Origin: Telmatobacter sp049522315
GTDB lineage: Bacteria > Acidobacteriota > Terriglobia > Terriglobales > Acidobacteriaceae
Assembly (NCBI GenBank): GCA_049522315.1
Contig: JBEKNY010000012.1
Coordinates: 33,857 to 97,856, forward strand
Reading direction: 5' to 3'
Length of the DNA: 64,000 nucleotides
Under the pieces are notes generated by a model that made no database searches, was not told where the DNA came from, and was given only the letters and a program-made list of their open reading frames with translations. The translations under genes and the position numbers were made by a program. Shown piece after piece: positions 33,227 through 42,419 of this stretch. Position 1 is the first letter of the stretch, and each line of letters starts with the position of its first letter.

Positions 33227-35259
33227 GAACACGGATGGCAAAACGGGGTGGAGAGGCGCGCAAGCGAGCATGGGCGCTGGCGAGGCTGTGGCTGGCAGGA
33301 TTGCTTCTGACGGCCGTTTCATGTGGGTTGCCGGCGCAGACAGCAAGCACGTCTGCGACCGGCGATCAAAGCGCGGCCGGCGGCGGAAGCGCACGAGCGA
33401 GCCAGAGCGCACCTGCCGGCCAAGGTGCGGCAACCAGCCAAACGGCGCCAGCGGCAAGCGAGATCCCCGCCCCCCAAAAAGAAACCAGAGCGCCGCGCAG
33501 CAGCGACCAGCGGCGAGCGGTGAAGCTTTACCTTGAGTCGAGCAGGCTTTTTTTGAACCGCCAGTTTGAAGAGGCGATGCAGGGTTTTGAGAAGGCGGCG
33601 GCGCTGGATCCCACGAACGCCGACTACCCGCTGGCGGCGCAGGCGGCCCGCAGTCATGCGGCGACGGCGCTGATTCAGGCCGCGGCCAAGGACCGGCTGC
33701 TGGGCGACGAATCGGCCGCACGCACCGCATTGACGCGCGCTCTGGCGCTCGATCCCACGAACTTCGAGGCCACCCAGCACCTGTACGAGCTAGCCGATGA
33801 CGTGGCGCGCAGCCAGCCGAAATCGCCCAACGCGCAAGGCGCGGACCAAATGGCCGGCGAAGAGCCGCTTCTTCCGGCGCCGGCGGCGCACAGCTTCCAC
33901 CTGCGTGCCGAACAGCGGCAGTTGATCGAGCAGGTGTTCAAGGCCTACGGGCTGATGGCCATGCTGGACGACAGCGTGCGACCGAGCGCGGTGCGGCTGG
34001 ACGTGGATGACGTCAACTTCGAGGAATGCGCGCGCATCCTGGGCATGGCGACGCACACGTTTTTTGTTCCGCTCGACGCGCATCACGCGCTGGTGGCGGA
34101 CGATACGCGGGAAAACCGCCAGCGGCTGGCGCGCCAGCAGACGGAGACGGTATACCTGGCCGGGCTGAACGACGATGAACTGAATGAAGTACAGTACGTG
34201 GCCAAGGACGTGTTTACGATGCATCAGGCCGAAATATCGCAGTCGGAGCGGACCATCACGGTGAGAGCGCCGGCCACAGAGCTCGATGTATTCAACGCTA
34301 CGCTTCGGGGGCTGTTGGACGGGCGCAGCCAGGTGCTGCTTGAGGTACGCATGATCCAGGTGGCGCACACGAGCACCCGCAACACCGGAGCCCGGTTACC
34401 GCAGAGCATGTCGGCTTTCAATGTCTATGCCGAGGAGCAATCGATTCTGCACGCGAACCAGAGCCTGGTGCAAGAGATTATCTCCTCGGGGCTGGCGTCG
34501 CCGAACGATCCGCTGGCTATCCTTGCCGTCCTGATCGCCTCGGGACAGGTTTCGAGTTCTCTGCTCTCGGGCGGATTCGCGGTGTTTGGCGGAGGGATCG
34601 GGGAGTCGGCGCTGGTGCCGGGCAGCGCCGCGTTCAACCTCGACCTGAACACGTCGGACTCGCGCGAACTGGACCAGATTCAGCTCCAGTTGCAGGACGG
34701 CGAGGAAGGGACGATCAAAGAGGGCGAGAAGTACCCCATCCAGACTTCCCGGTATTCAAGCTCGTCACCGAACTCCGCGGCGATTGCCGGGTTGACTTCG
34801 GCGGGAACGTCGGGCAGCCTCACTTCCCTGCTCTCTTCGCTGACCAGTTCGGCCGCAATCATTCCCATGGTGCAGTACCAGGATCTGGGGCTGACTTTGA
34901 AGGCGACGCCCAGGGTGCTGCGCAACGGCGACGTTGCACTGAGCATCGATATGAAGCTCGACGCACTGTCGGGCCAGTCGATCGATGGCAATCCGGTGCT
35001 GGACAACCGGGCGTACTCGGGCGTGGTGACGATCAGAGAGGGCGATGCGGCAGTGGTGGCGACCGAGGTGGACAAATCGCAGAGCCTAGCCGTGAGCGGA
35101 ACGCCGGGGATCAGCGAGATTCCGGGGCTGAACGATCTGACAAGCAAGGACTTGCAGAAAAACTATGCGACGCTCGTGATCTTGATGACGCCGCACGTGA
35201 TTCGCGGCACGCAGGCGGCGGGTCACACGGCGATGATGCGCGTGGAGAGAGGCCCGTAG
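33223..35259 (+). CDS. Secretin (type II/III secretion or type IV pilus family) with N-terminal TPR
   Basis: A 678-residue outer-membrane channel protein. A signal peptide (LARLWLAGLLLTAVSCGLPA) is followed by a Ser/Ala/Gln-rich linker, then TPR-like repeats (KLYLESSRLFLNRQFEEAMQ and a second unit). Secretin N-domains come next (EVQYVAKDVFTMHQAEIS), and a C-terminal secretin domain follows at about residues 500-670 with IIPMVQYQDLGLTLKATPRV and VSGTPGISEIPGLNDLTSKD. It is an orphan: no GspE/F/G genes adjoin it, although a GspE-N-domain ATPase is found at 38585. ATG 33223 overlaps the previous stop. Confidence 0.9.
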   Translation: MRTRMAKRGGEARKRAWALARLWLAGLLLTAVSCGLPAQTASTSATGDQSAAGGGSARASQSAPAGQGAATSQTAPAASEIPAPQKETRAPRSSDQRRAVKLYLESSRLFLNRQFEEAMQGFEKAAALDPTNADYPLAAQAARSHAATALIQAAAKDRLLGDESAARTALTRALALDPTNFEATQHLYELADDVARSQPKSPNAQGADQMAGEEPLLPAPAAHSFHLRAEQRQLIEQVFKAYGLMAMLDDSVRPSAVRLDVDDVNFEECARILGMATHTFFVPLDAHHALVADDTRENRQRLARQQTETVYLAGLNDDELNEVQYVAKDVFTMHQAEISQSERTITVRAPATELDVFNATLRGLLDGRSQVLLEVRMIQVAHTSTRNTGARLPQSMSAFNVYAEEQSILHANQSLVQEIISSGLASPNDPLAILAVLIASGQVSSSLLSGGFAVFGGGIGESALVPGSAAFNLDLNTSDSRELDQIQLQLQDGEEGTIKEGEKYPIQTSRYSSSSPNSAAIAGLTSAGTSGSLTSLLSSLTSSAAIIPMVQYQDLGLTLKATPRVLRNGDVALSIDMKLDALSGQSIDGNPVLDNRAYSGVVTIREGDAAVVATEVDKSQSLAVSGTPGISEIPGLNDLTSKDLQKNYATLVILMTPHVIRGTQAAGHTAMMRVERGP

Positions 35260-35278
35260 TAGAAAGGCGGCAAGCTAC

Positions 35279-35304
35279 CCCAGATCCCGCAAGCGGGACC
35301 TGGG
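35279..35304. terminator. Hairpin between convergent secretin and DsbA-like genes
   Basis: CCAGATCCCGC pairs with GCGGGACCTGG around AA with one bulge-like mismatch. No T-run; it probably serves both strands. Confidence 0.55.
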
Positions 35305-35329
35305 ACGCTCCAATTCCAGGGCGGGTTGG

Positions 35330-36382
35330 TTATTGACCTGAGACGCCGTCGACCTTGGTCTGGTAGTCGATGATCTTCTTCAGAATGTCGTAGGGCGCGT
35401 TGGCGGGAATCGCACGGCCGTTTACGAAAAGGGTGGGCACTTCGTTGACGCCGAGATCCTTCCCCAGGTCCATGGAAGCATCGACGGTTGCCTTGCTCTC
35501 CGGCATAGCGGCGCAGGCGGAGACCTTGGCCGGATCGAGGCTAGCCTTGACGACAGCGCTATTGAGGGTGAGCGTGGCGCCATCAGGAGTGGTAAGCCCT
35601 TCCTGACCGTCGAAAACGGCCGATGCGTACTGGAAGAAGGCCGAGCTGCCAGCCATTTTGGCCACGCAGGCTCCGTATTTCGCCGCAATAACGGATTCCG
35701 GATGAATCTCCGGAAGGGGAAAGACCTGAAACACAATGCGCGCTTTGGGGAAATCGACGGCGAGCTTTTCCATGTTGGCCTGCGCCTCTTTGCAGTGCGG
35801 ACACTGGAAGTCAGCAAACTCGACAAGTTCCAGATCCTTAGATGCCGAGCCGCGATACGGACCATTGGCGCGCTCCTGCAATTGTTGGCGGGCGCCGGCA
35901 TAGGGGCGTTCGCCGAAGGCGAGGATTTCGTCACCGGCAATGATGTGCTTGCCGTCGGGGAGAGCAAAAAACGAAAGAACCTGCGGCTGCTTCACTTTGC
36001 CGGTCTTGTCACCGATCAGCACGACCACCTTGCTGTAGCCGTCGACAGGCGTCTTGAGAATGGCCTGCACCTGCCACATGCGGTTTTCGTCCCAGCCGAA
36101 GTTGGCCTGAAGAAAAGCGTTCACGACTTCCTTGGTGGGCGAGGCCGCGGTAAAGTTGTCTGGATCGGGCTTGGGGAACACCGGCGCTGCAGATGGGGCC
36201 GGCGCCGAAGGCGTATTGGCGGGCTGCTCCTGGCCGGGCGGCGCGGGTTGGGCGGTTGTGGAATCGGGCGCCGGCGGCACATGCTGCTGGGCAACGATAC
36301 GAAGAGCAGGTGCGAAGAGGGCAATCAGCGCAACGACGCTGAGAAAACGCATGGACGGACGGATCAAGCGGCTCTCCTTCAA
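35330..36382 (-). CDS. DsbA-like thiol-disulfide oxidoreductase
   Basis: A 350-residue exported protein. A signal sequence (LSVVALIALFAPALRIVAQ) is followed by a Pro/Ala/Gln-rich linker, then a small N-terminal domain (about residues 80-185) and a thioredoxin-fold domain starting near residue 190. Its active site is FADFQCPHCKEAQ, the CPHC of DsbA-type enzymes, and the cis-proline loop is GVNEVPTLFVNG. It should form or isomerise disulfides in exported proteins. MRFLS at the eleventh residue is an alternative start. Confidence 0.87.
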   Translation of the reverse strand: MKESRLIRPSMRFLSVVALIALFAPALRIVAQQHVPPAPDSTTAQPAPPGQEQPANTPSAPAPSAAPVFPKPDPDNFTAASPTKEVVNAFLQANFGWDENRMWQVQAILKTPVDGYSKVVVLIGDKTGKVKQPQVLSFFALPDGKHIIAGDEILAFGERPYAGARQQLQERANGPYRGSASKDLELVEFADFQCPHCKEAQANMEKLAVDFPKARIVFQVFPLPEIHPESVIAAKYGACVAKMAGSSAFFQYASAVFDGQEGLTTPDGATLTLNSAVVKASLDPAKVSACAAMPESKATVDASMDLGKDLGVNEVPTLFVNGRAIPANAPYDILKKIIDYQTKVDGVSGQ

Positions 36383-36576
36383 AGGCGGGAAAATTCCCTT
36401 CTTCTAGCTTATACCGGGGCCGAGGCTAGACTTGGGCTCCGGCGGCGGAATGACGGTATCTCGATTTCAGCATTGGCTGTCCATCAGTGACTAAAGCCCT
36501 CGCTTCTGTAGGCTGTTATTGGCACGACTAAAGAGGCGCCCTTTTAAAAGGCATACAGGGACTGACGCACTTCCCG

Positions 36577-38220
36577 TTACACCTGGACTTTGACGGCAAT
36601 GGGGAACCTGCGGCCCATGCCGAACGACTTGGAGGTCACCTTCAGGACCGGAGCAGCCTGCTGGCGCTTGTACTCGGAGCGCTCGATGAGGCGCACCGCT
36701 TGTTGGACGAGATCGAGGGGAAAGCCGTGCTCCCGGGCGATGCGCTCCGGCGTCTCGTAGCGCTCGACGTAGGCCTCAACGATGGGGTCGAGGACGTCGT
36801 AGGGCGGCAGGGAATCCGTGTCCATCTGGCCGGGACGAAGCTCGGCTGAAGGCGGCTTGGCGAGGATGGGCGCAGGGATCACTTCGCGCTCGCGGTTCAG
36901 CCAGCGGCAGACGGCGTAGACGCGCGTCTTGACGAGATCGCCAATGACGGCCAGGGCGCCGACCATATCGCCGTAGAGGGTGCAGTAACCCACGGCCATC
37001 TCGGACTTGTTGCCAGTGGTGAGGACCAGGGCGCCGAACTTGTTGGAAAGCGCCATGAGGATGGCGCCGCGAATGCGGGGCTGGATGTTTTCCTCGGTGA
37101 TGCCGGCCGGCAATCCGGCGAAGAGCGGCTCGAGCGCGCGGTTGAACTCGGCGAAGAGAGTGCTGATGCCGATGGTCTCAAAGCGAATACCAAGGTTCGA
37201 GGCCAACTGGCGGCTGTCGTCGATGGAGCCCGAGGAAGAATAGGGACTGGGCATGCCGACGCCGATGACGTTCTCCGCGCCGAGAGCCTCCGCGGCGATG
37301 GCCGCCACCAAAGCGGAATCGATGCCACCGCTAAGGCCGACGATGGCCTTGCGAAAACCACACTTACGCACGTAGTCGCGAGTGCCCAGCACGAGAGCGC
37401 GATAGGCGGCCTCGGTCTCATCGTCCTCGGGCAGAGGCACAGGCGAAGCGCTGAAGGGGTCGAGGACGACCAGGTCTTCCTGAAACGAGGCGGCCTGCGC
37501 AATGAGTTCACCGCGCGCATCGAGAGCCAGCGAGGAACCGTCGAAGATGAGGCTGTCGTTGCCGCCGACCTGGTTGCACATGAGCACGGGGATGGCGTCG
37601 CGGCGGGCGATGGCGGCCAGCATTTCGCGGCGGATGGCGCGCTTGTTGTGCCAGAAGGGCGAGGAAGAAAGGTTGATGTGCAGCGACGGATTCTGGCGCA
37701 TGAGCTCTTCCATAGGATCGAGCGTATAGAGGCGGCGCGGCCAGAAGTTCTTGTCGTTCCATGCATCCTCGCAGATGGTGACGGCAAGGCGGACGCCTTC
37801 GATGCCGATCACCTTCTGCGGCGGTGAGGGCGAGAAGTAGCGCTGCTCATCGAATACATCGTAAAACGGCAGGAGGCGCTTGTATTGCTCGAGGAGTAAC
37901 TGGCCGCGGTCGAGGAGGACCGCGGCGTTGAAGGCCGGTTTGCCATCTTCGCCGCCGGCGGGTAACGCCACGCCGGCCAGGACGGCGGTGGGGAGCCGGC
38001 GCGTGGCGGCAGCGAGCTCGCCGACCGCGGAACGGCAGCGGGCGAGGAAGCTGGGCTTTTCAAGGAAGTCGGCGGGGGGATAGCCGCAGATGGCGAGCTC
38101 GGAAAAGACGGTGAGGCGCGCGCCCAGATCCGCGGCGCGGCGGCTGACGGCGACGATCTTCTCAAGATTTCCGGTGAAATCTCCGACCGTGGGATCGATC
38201 TGGGCGAGCGCGATCTTCAC
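36577..38220 (-). CDS. nadE: Glutamine-dependent NAD+ synthetase
   Basis: A 547-residue enzyme that makes NAD+ from nicotinate adenine dinucleotide with glutamine as nitrogen donor. The N-terminal nitrilase-type glutaminase contains Glu (VFSELAICGYPP), Lys (YKRLLPFYDVFDEQ) and Cys (VTICEDAWNDKNFWP). The C-terminal synthetase carries the P-loop-like IVGLSGGIDSALVAAIAAEA and TTGNKSEMAVGYCTLYGD. GTG 38220 is chosen, giving the family N-terminus KIALAQIDPTVGDF; the ATG at 38316 would add 32 atypical residues. Confidence 0.94.
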   Translation of the reverse strand: MKIALAQIDPTVGDFTGNLEKIVAVSRRAADLGARLTVFSELAICGYPPADFLEKPSFLARCRSAVGELAAATRRLPTAVLAGVALPAGGEDGKPAFNAAVLLDRGQLLLEQYKRLLPFYDVFDEQRYFSPSPPQKVIGIEGVRLAVTICEDAWNDKNFWPRRLYTLDPMEELMRQNPSLHINLSSSPFWHNKRAIRREMLAAIARRDAIPVLMCNQVGGNDSLIFDGSSLALDARGELIAQAASFQEDLVVLDPFSASPVPLPEDDETEAAYRALVLGTRDYVRKCGFRKAIVGLSGGIDSALVAAIAAEALGAENVIGVGMPSPYSSSGSIDDSRQLASNLGIRFETIGISTLFAEFNRALEPLFAGLPAGITEENIQPRIRGAILMALSNKFGALVLTTGNKSEMAVGYCTLYGDMVGALAVIGDLVKTRVYAVCRWLNREREVIPAPILAKPPSAELRPGQMDTDSLPPYDVLDPIVEAYVERYETPERIAREHGFPLDLVQQAVRLIERSEYKRQQAAPVLKVTSKSFGMGRRFPIAVKVQV

Positions 38221-38572
38221 AAACCAAGTGTAAATGGCAGGGCGGGCGCGAGACGGCCTTTGCGGGGCGATCTCTTTCTGATGCAGAGGTTTGGAATGCA
38301 CGCGGGAGAGAACCAACGCAAAGCGGTATGGGGCCGCCGTCTCGCTCAGCGTAGAGAAGGGCGGTCTATCTTGCAGGCCCGATGACCAAAAACCTTGAAG
38401 GCCAGGTTATTGGAGAACTTTGGCGTTATGCGATAGGCCCCCCAAACGTGGGATTTCTTTGCACGAAAGTAACCACCTAGAATCATGACCGTACCTAATT
38501 GACCCATCCCTGAAGGGATGCCCAGGGCGGCCGACGAATTCTGTTGAACAGATCGTTTTTCGGGGGAACACC
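38221..38572. other. Divergent spacer with small hairpin
   Basis: 352 bp with no gene. CATCCCT (38505-38511) and AGGGATG (38514-38520) form a tight hairpin 60 bases before the ATPase gene. No clear promoter was recognised. Confidence 0.4.
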
Positions 38573-38584
38573 ATCGAACCGCAA

Positions 38585-40156
38585 TTGAGATTGGGCGACC
38601 TGCTGATCCGCGCCAACCTGGTGACGGAGAGGGACGTACGTGCGGCCCTGGAGCGACAGGTATTGCAGGGCGGGACCCTGGGCGACAATCTGGTTGCAAT
38701 TGGGGCGACCGACGGGCGTACGATCGAGCGGTTCATTCACCGCATCCCGCAGGAACCCGCGGACATAGCGGCGACGGGCATCAGCGACATCGATCTACTG
38801 ACCCTCTTCATGAAGCTGGTATTTTCCGGCCGGCTGGAGAAGATCGGGGAGATCGCGGATGCCATCAAACTCCCTCAACCTATCGTGATGGACCTGGCGC
38901 GCATGGCGACGGAGCGGCAACTGATCTACGCGCTGGGCGCGCAGAACTCGGACAGCATGATGGACATGCGGTATGCGTTGACGGAAGAGGGCAAACGATG
39001 GACCATCGATGCTCTGCAGAGGTCGGGATACATCGGCCCCGCGCCGGTGACGCTTGCGGAGTTTATCGACCGGGTAAACATGCAAAAGCCGACCAATGAG
39101 CGTGTGTCGATTGAGCAAGTGCATGAAGCGATCAAAGCGTTGACGATCGACGAGACCATCGTGGAGCAGGCGGGGCCGGCATTAAACTCCGGCCGGGCGA
39201 TTCTGCTTTACGGACCGTCGGGAAACGGCAAGACCTCGGTAGCCCTGAGTTTCGCGAGCGTTTTCCGCGAGTCGATCCACGTGCCATACGCGATCATCGT
39301 TGAGGGCCAGATTATCCGCTTTTACGATCCACGGGTCCATATTCAGGCCACTCCCGAGGCGAACAAGGCTGAGAACTCCGAGCTTGAGAGCTTCCGCCGC
39401 GAGACGCACGACAGGCGTTGGGTCTCGTGCCGAAGGCCTTTCGTGCTGGCCGGCGGCGAACTGACGCTGGACATGCTGGACCTGCGCTACGACGCAACCG
39501 GGCATTACTACGAAGCGCCGCTGCACATGAAGGCGCTGGGCGGATGCTTCCTGATCGACGACTTCGGCCGACAGTTCGTGGCCCCGAAAGACCTTCTGAA
39601 CCGGTGGATCGTACCTATGGAGAGCCGGGTCGACTACCTGAAATTGCGCACGGGGGCCAGCTTCAGCATTCCTTTCGAGGAAATCGTGATCTTTGCGACC
39701 AATCTGGATCCGGAAGACCTGATGGATGCGGCTTTTCTACGCCGGATTCCGTACAAGATCGAGGTGGGGCCACCGAGCCTGGAGCAGTTCCGCCACATCT
39801 TTGACAGCGAATGCGAGCGGCACGGGCTGACTCTGAGCGATGAGACCTTCGATTTCATCGTGTACATGATCACAAAAGAAAAGGGCCTGGAACTTGCCGG
39901 ATTCCAACCCATCTTCCTCATTGACCAGGTCGTGGCGACATGCCGCTTCCTGGGAGAGGACCCGGAGCTCAAGTCGCCGTACATCGAGTACGCAGTCGAC
40001 AATCTGCGGGTCAAGCGCAATCGGGAACCGCGAACGGAACGCACGGTGCGGCCGGATGCACAAGAAATTCCGTCTGCCGAGAGAGAGCCGGCGGACGTAG
40101 ACGTAAACGGCCAGTATTCAACCTTCAAAAATCAGCGGACCGACAGCCGAGACTAG
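38585..40156 (+). CDS. AAA ATPase with N-terminal GspE/MshE-type domain
   Basis: A 523-residue protein. The first 80 residues resemble the GspE N-domain that binds c-di-GMP in some family members (RLGDLLIRANLVTERDVRAA, then GTLGDNLVAIG). A second helical region follows. An AAA domain has Walker A ILLYGPSGNGKTSVALSFAS, Walker B-like GGCFLIDDFGRQFV and sensor VIFATNLDPEDLMDAAFLRR. TTG 38585 is the formal start; ATC 38573, four codons upstream in frame and with GGGGGAA at good spacing, may be the true one. It converges on the next gene with overlapping stops. Role unknown, perhaps regulation of secretion or exopolysaccharide. Confidence 0.75.
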   Translation: MRLGDLLIRANLVTERDVRAALERQVLQGGTLGDNLVAIGATDGRTIERFIHRIPQEPADIAATGISDIDLLTLFMKLVFSGRLEKIGEIADAIKLPQPIVMDLARMATERQLIYALGAQNSDSMMDMRYALTEEGKRWTIDALQRSGYIGPAPVTLAEFIDRVNMQKPTNERVSIEQVHEAIKALTIDETIVEQAGPALNSGRAILLYGPSGNGKTSVALSFASVFRESIHVPYAIIVEGQIIRFYDPRVHIQATPEANKAENSELESFRRETHDRRWVSCRRPFVLAGGELTLDMLDLRYDATGHYYEAPLHMKALGGCFLIDDFGRQFVAPKDLLNRWIVPMESRVDYLKLRTGASFSIPFEEIVIFATNLDPEDLMDAAFLRRIPYKIEVGPPSLEQFRHIFDSECERHGLTLSDETFDFIVYMITKEKGLELAGFQPIFLIDQVVATCRFLGEDPELKSPYIEYAVDNLRVKRNREPRTERTVRPDAQEIPSAEREPADVDVNGQYSTFKNQRTDSRD

Positions 40157-41670
40157 GTACCAGTGCCGGAAAAGACCACGGCGATGGTGCGCATGATGAT
40201 CTTGAAGTCCAGCCAGACGCTCCAGTTTTCGATGTAGGTGACGTCGAGCGAGACGTAGCTGGCGAAGGATGGATCCTGGCGGCCCTGCACCTGCCACAAG
40301 CCGGTGATGCCGGGGGTGACGTCGAGGCGGCGCAGGTGGTCGAGGTCGTACTTGCTGACCTCGCCGGCCAGCGGCGGACGCGGGCCGACAATGCTCATTT
40401 CGCCGCGCAGGACATTAAAGAACTGGGGCAGCTCATCGAGCGAATACTTGCGCAGGAAACGGCCCAAGCGGGTGATGCGCGGGTCATTGGAGACTTTGAA
40501 TAGCACGCCGTCGCGCTCGTTCATATGCATGAGTTCAGCGCGATGCTTGTCAGCGTCGCGAACCATGGTGCGGAACTTGATGCAGCGGAAGACAACGCCT
40601 TTCTTGCCGATGCGCTCCGAGGAGTAGAAAACGGCGCCGGACGAATCCAGCTTGATGGCAATGGCGATGGCTAAAAGCAAGGGCGAAAGCGCCACAAGCG
40701 CCAGCGTGGAGAAGACGGTGTCGAAGACGCGCTTGAAGATGAGTCCTAATTCCGGAACAGCGCCGCGGTGCAGCGGGATGGTGGGAAACTGGCCGATGTA
40801 TTCAATGGGGCTGCTCCAGGCCAGGCCGTCGTAAAGATCGGGAACAACGCGCAAGTCCACGCCGTGGACGCGCGCTTGATCGAGCACATCCTGGACGATG
40901 CCGCGCTCGCCGGGGGTGGTGAAAAAGATCTCATCAATAAACTGCTTGCGTGCGTTCTGGAAGAGAGTATCCAGGTTGCCGACGATGCCGTCCGAGGCAA
41001 CCCCCTGCTGGGGTTTGGGGCCGGGCAGCTCGATGAAGCCCTTGAAGGTGTAACCCAAGTGGCGGATTTTCTCCAAGTGATGACGCAGGGCTTGTGCCTC
41101 AGGTCCAGTGCCGACGATGAGCACGTTCCGCGTATCCAGGCCGCGATCGAATCGCCGGTAGAGCAGAATGCGGTAGATCAGGCGCCGCAAGCCGACCGCG
41201 ACGGTGACCAGAAGCACGGTGCCCAGTACGATGGCGCGGGGGATATCCTCGGCTTGCACCAGGTAGAGCGCACCGGTGAGCAGCAAACCGGAGGTAAGAC
41301 AGGCCTGAGCGCTCATTCTCTGCTCGTGCAGGAAGTTGGTCATGTGCGTAGGCGTGTACAAATGCAACCGCCGGCTGGTGACGATAAGCGCAAAGGTAAA
41401 TCCGCAGAGCAGGGCCAGCAAAATACCCGTCGAACGGCCATGAATGAGCGTGCCGTGCCAAAAATTTCTCGCGCCTTCCATGGGGGTGGTACGCAGCTTA
41501 TACAGCGTGGCCACCACCGCGGCCACGCAGACGGTGACGGCATCGATCGCCATCCACATCTTGGCCGTGCCCCGCGTAGGCCGTGTGCGGCCGGCCGCGA
41601 CAGCCACCTCCGACTCGGCCGAGGAAGCCAAGGAAGAGGAAAGCTTTTGCCAGAAATCCGAACTCGCCAT
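40153..41670 (-). CDS. Polyprenyl-phosphate sugar-phosphate transferase (WbaP/WcaJ-like)
   Basis: A 505-residue inner-membrane enzyme that loads the first sugar phosphate onto undecaprenyl phosphate for exopolysaccharide synthesis. Four N-terminal transmembrane helices (residues about 35-150) precede a Rossmann-like CoA-binding-type domain (VLIVGTGPEAQALRHHLEKI) and another helix (LALVALSPLLLAIAIAIKLD). The C-terminal bacterial sugar-transferase domain has SSERIGKKGVVFRCIKFRTM, LRKYSLDELPQFFNVLRGEM and VGPRPPL. ATG 41670 is preferred over 41724. Its stop overlaps that of the ATPase gene by 4 bases. Confidence 0.9.
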   Translation of the reverse strand: MASSDFWQKLSSSLASSAESEVAVAAGRTRPTRGTAKMWMAIDAVTVCVAAVVATLYKLRTTPMEGARNFWHGTLIHGRSTGILLALLCGFTFALIVTSRRLHLYTPTHMTNFLHEQRMSAQACLTSGLLLTGALYLVQAEDIPRAIVLGTVLLVTVAVGLRRLIYRILLYRRFDRGLDTRNVLIVGTGPEAQALRHHLEKIRHLGYTFKGFIELPGPKPQQGVASDGIVGNLDTLFQNARKQFIDEIFFTTPGERGIVQDVLDQARVHGVDLRVVPDLYDGLAWSSPIEYIGQFPTIPLHRGAVPELGLIFKRVFDTVFSTLALVALSPLLLAIAIAIKLDSSGAVFYSSERIGKKGVVFRCIKFRTMVRDADKHRAELMHMNERDGVLFKVSNDPRITRLGRFLRKYSLDELPQFFNVLRGEMSIVGPRPPLAGEVSKYDLDHLRRLDVTPGITGLWQVQGRQDPSFASYVSLDVTYIENWSVWLDFKIIMRTIAVVFSGTGT

Positions 41671-42419
41671 AAGAAATGCGCGGACCTCAAAGTTTCTGCA
41701 GCGCCTCAGTTCCGGCGAAACCATAGATCAGGCGTGCAGCGAGATGGCGTAGAGTGCCGCCGCTCGCTGGGGTGGCGCCGTCCGATCTGCATCGGCTCCA
41801 TGACACACCTTCTTTGGTTTCGCGATAGAGAGCGCCGGGGCAAATTTGCAACGCGAGTGAAATAAGGGACAGGAAAGGCACGAGATGCTGCACGCGGTAC
41901 CTGAACTGGAATCTCTGCTTCCAGTCCTTCAGAGATTGACACCGGGCAACGCAAGGAGTTGCGAAACTTGAGCTGTCACGGTTTTCTGCTTCGCAGGAGC
42001 GGCATCGAATTCGCATCGGGTTACACCGCCCGGCAAGCGGGAAAGCACAATGGATGCCGCAGCGGGCTGCGCGTGAAAGCGACGAAACGAAAGCCCGCGA
42101 GAACACGGCCTTGAAGCGAGAACCCGCAGCGCCCCGGTAAACAAGTATCAGGCAACGAAAAACATCGAAATCACGGTGATGACTGCTATGCGTTGCAGAC
42201 GAAACCCGTGGGGAACCTGCGCATCGTTTCTCTCGCCGATTTCTACGTAGTTTCAAACGCAATCGATCCACTTCAGCTTCGCGCAGGGAAGGCATAGTTA
42301 GCAAGAGAAATCATGCTATCGACGAATGAATCAGGAGTATGCACCAAATCGGTCACTGGCGCACGCAACCCGCAGGCGAGTCCATTTTACAGTGGAATCG
42401 TTACGGTATTATAACCTTC
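41671..42419. other. 749-bp gene-poor spacer
   Basis: A 205-codon frame runs on the minus strand (41687-42304), but its product is Arg/Ser/Cys-rich, matches no known family and has no ribosome site. I therefore read it as a long leader or decayed DNA. Strings such as TGCGAAACTTGAGCTGTCACGG show no repeat structure. A regulatory leader for the sugar transferase is possible. Confidence 0.4.

Noticed and set aside
41687..42304. 205-codon minus-strand frame before the sugar transferase
   Set aside because: There is no ribosome site, composition is odd and no family matches; treated as a leader or decayed DNA.
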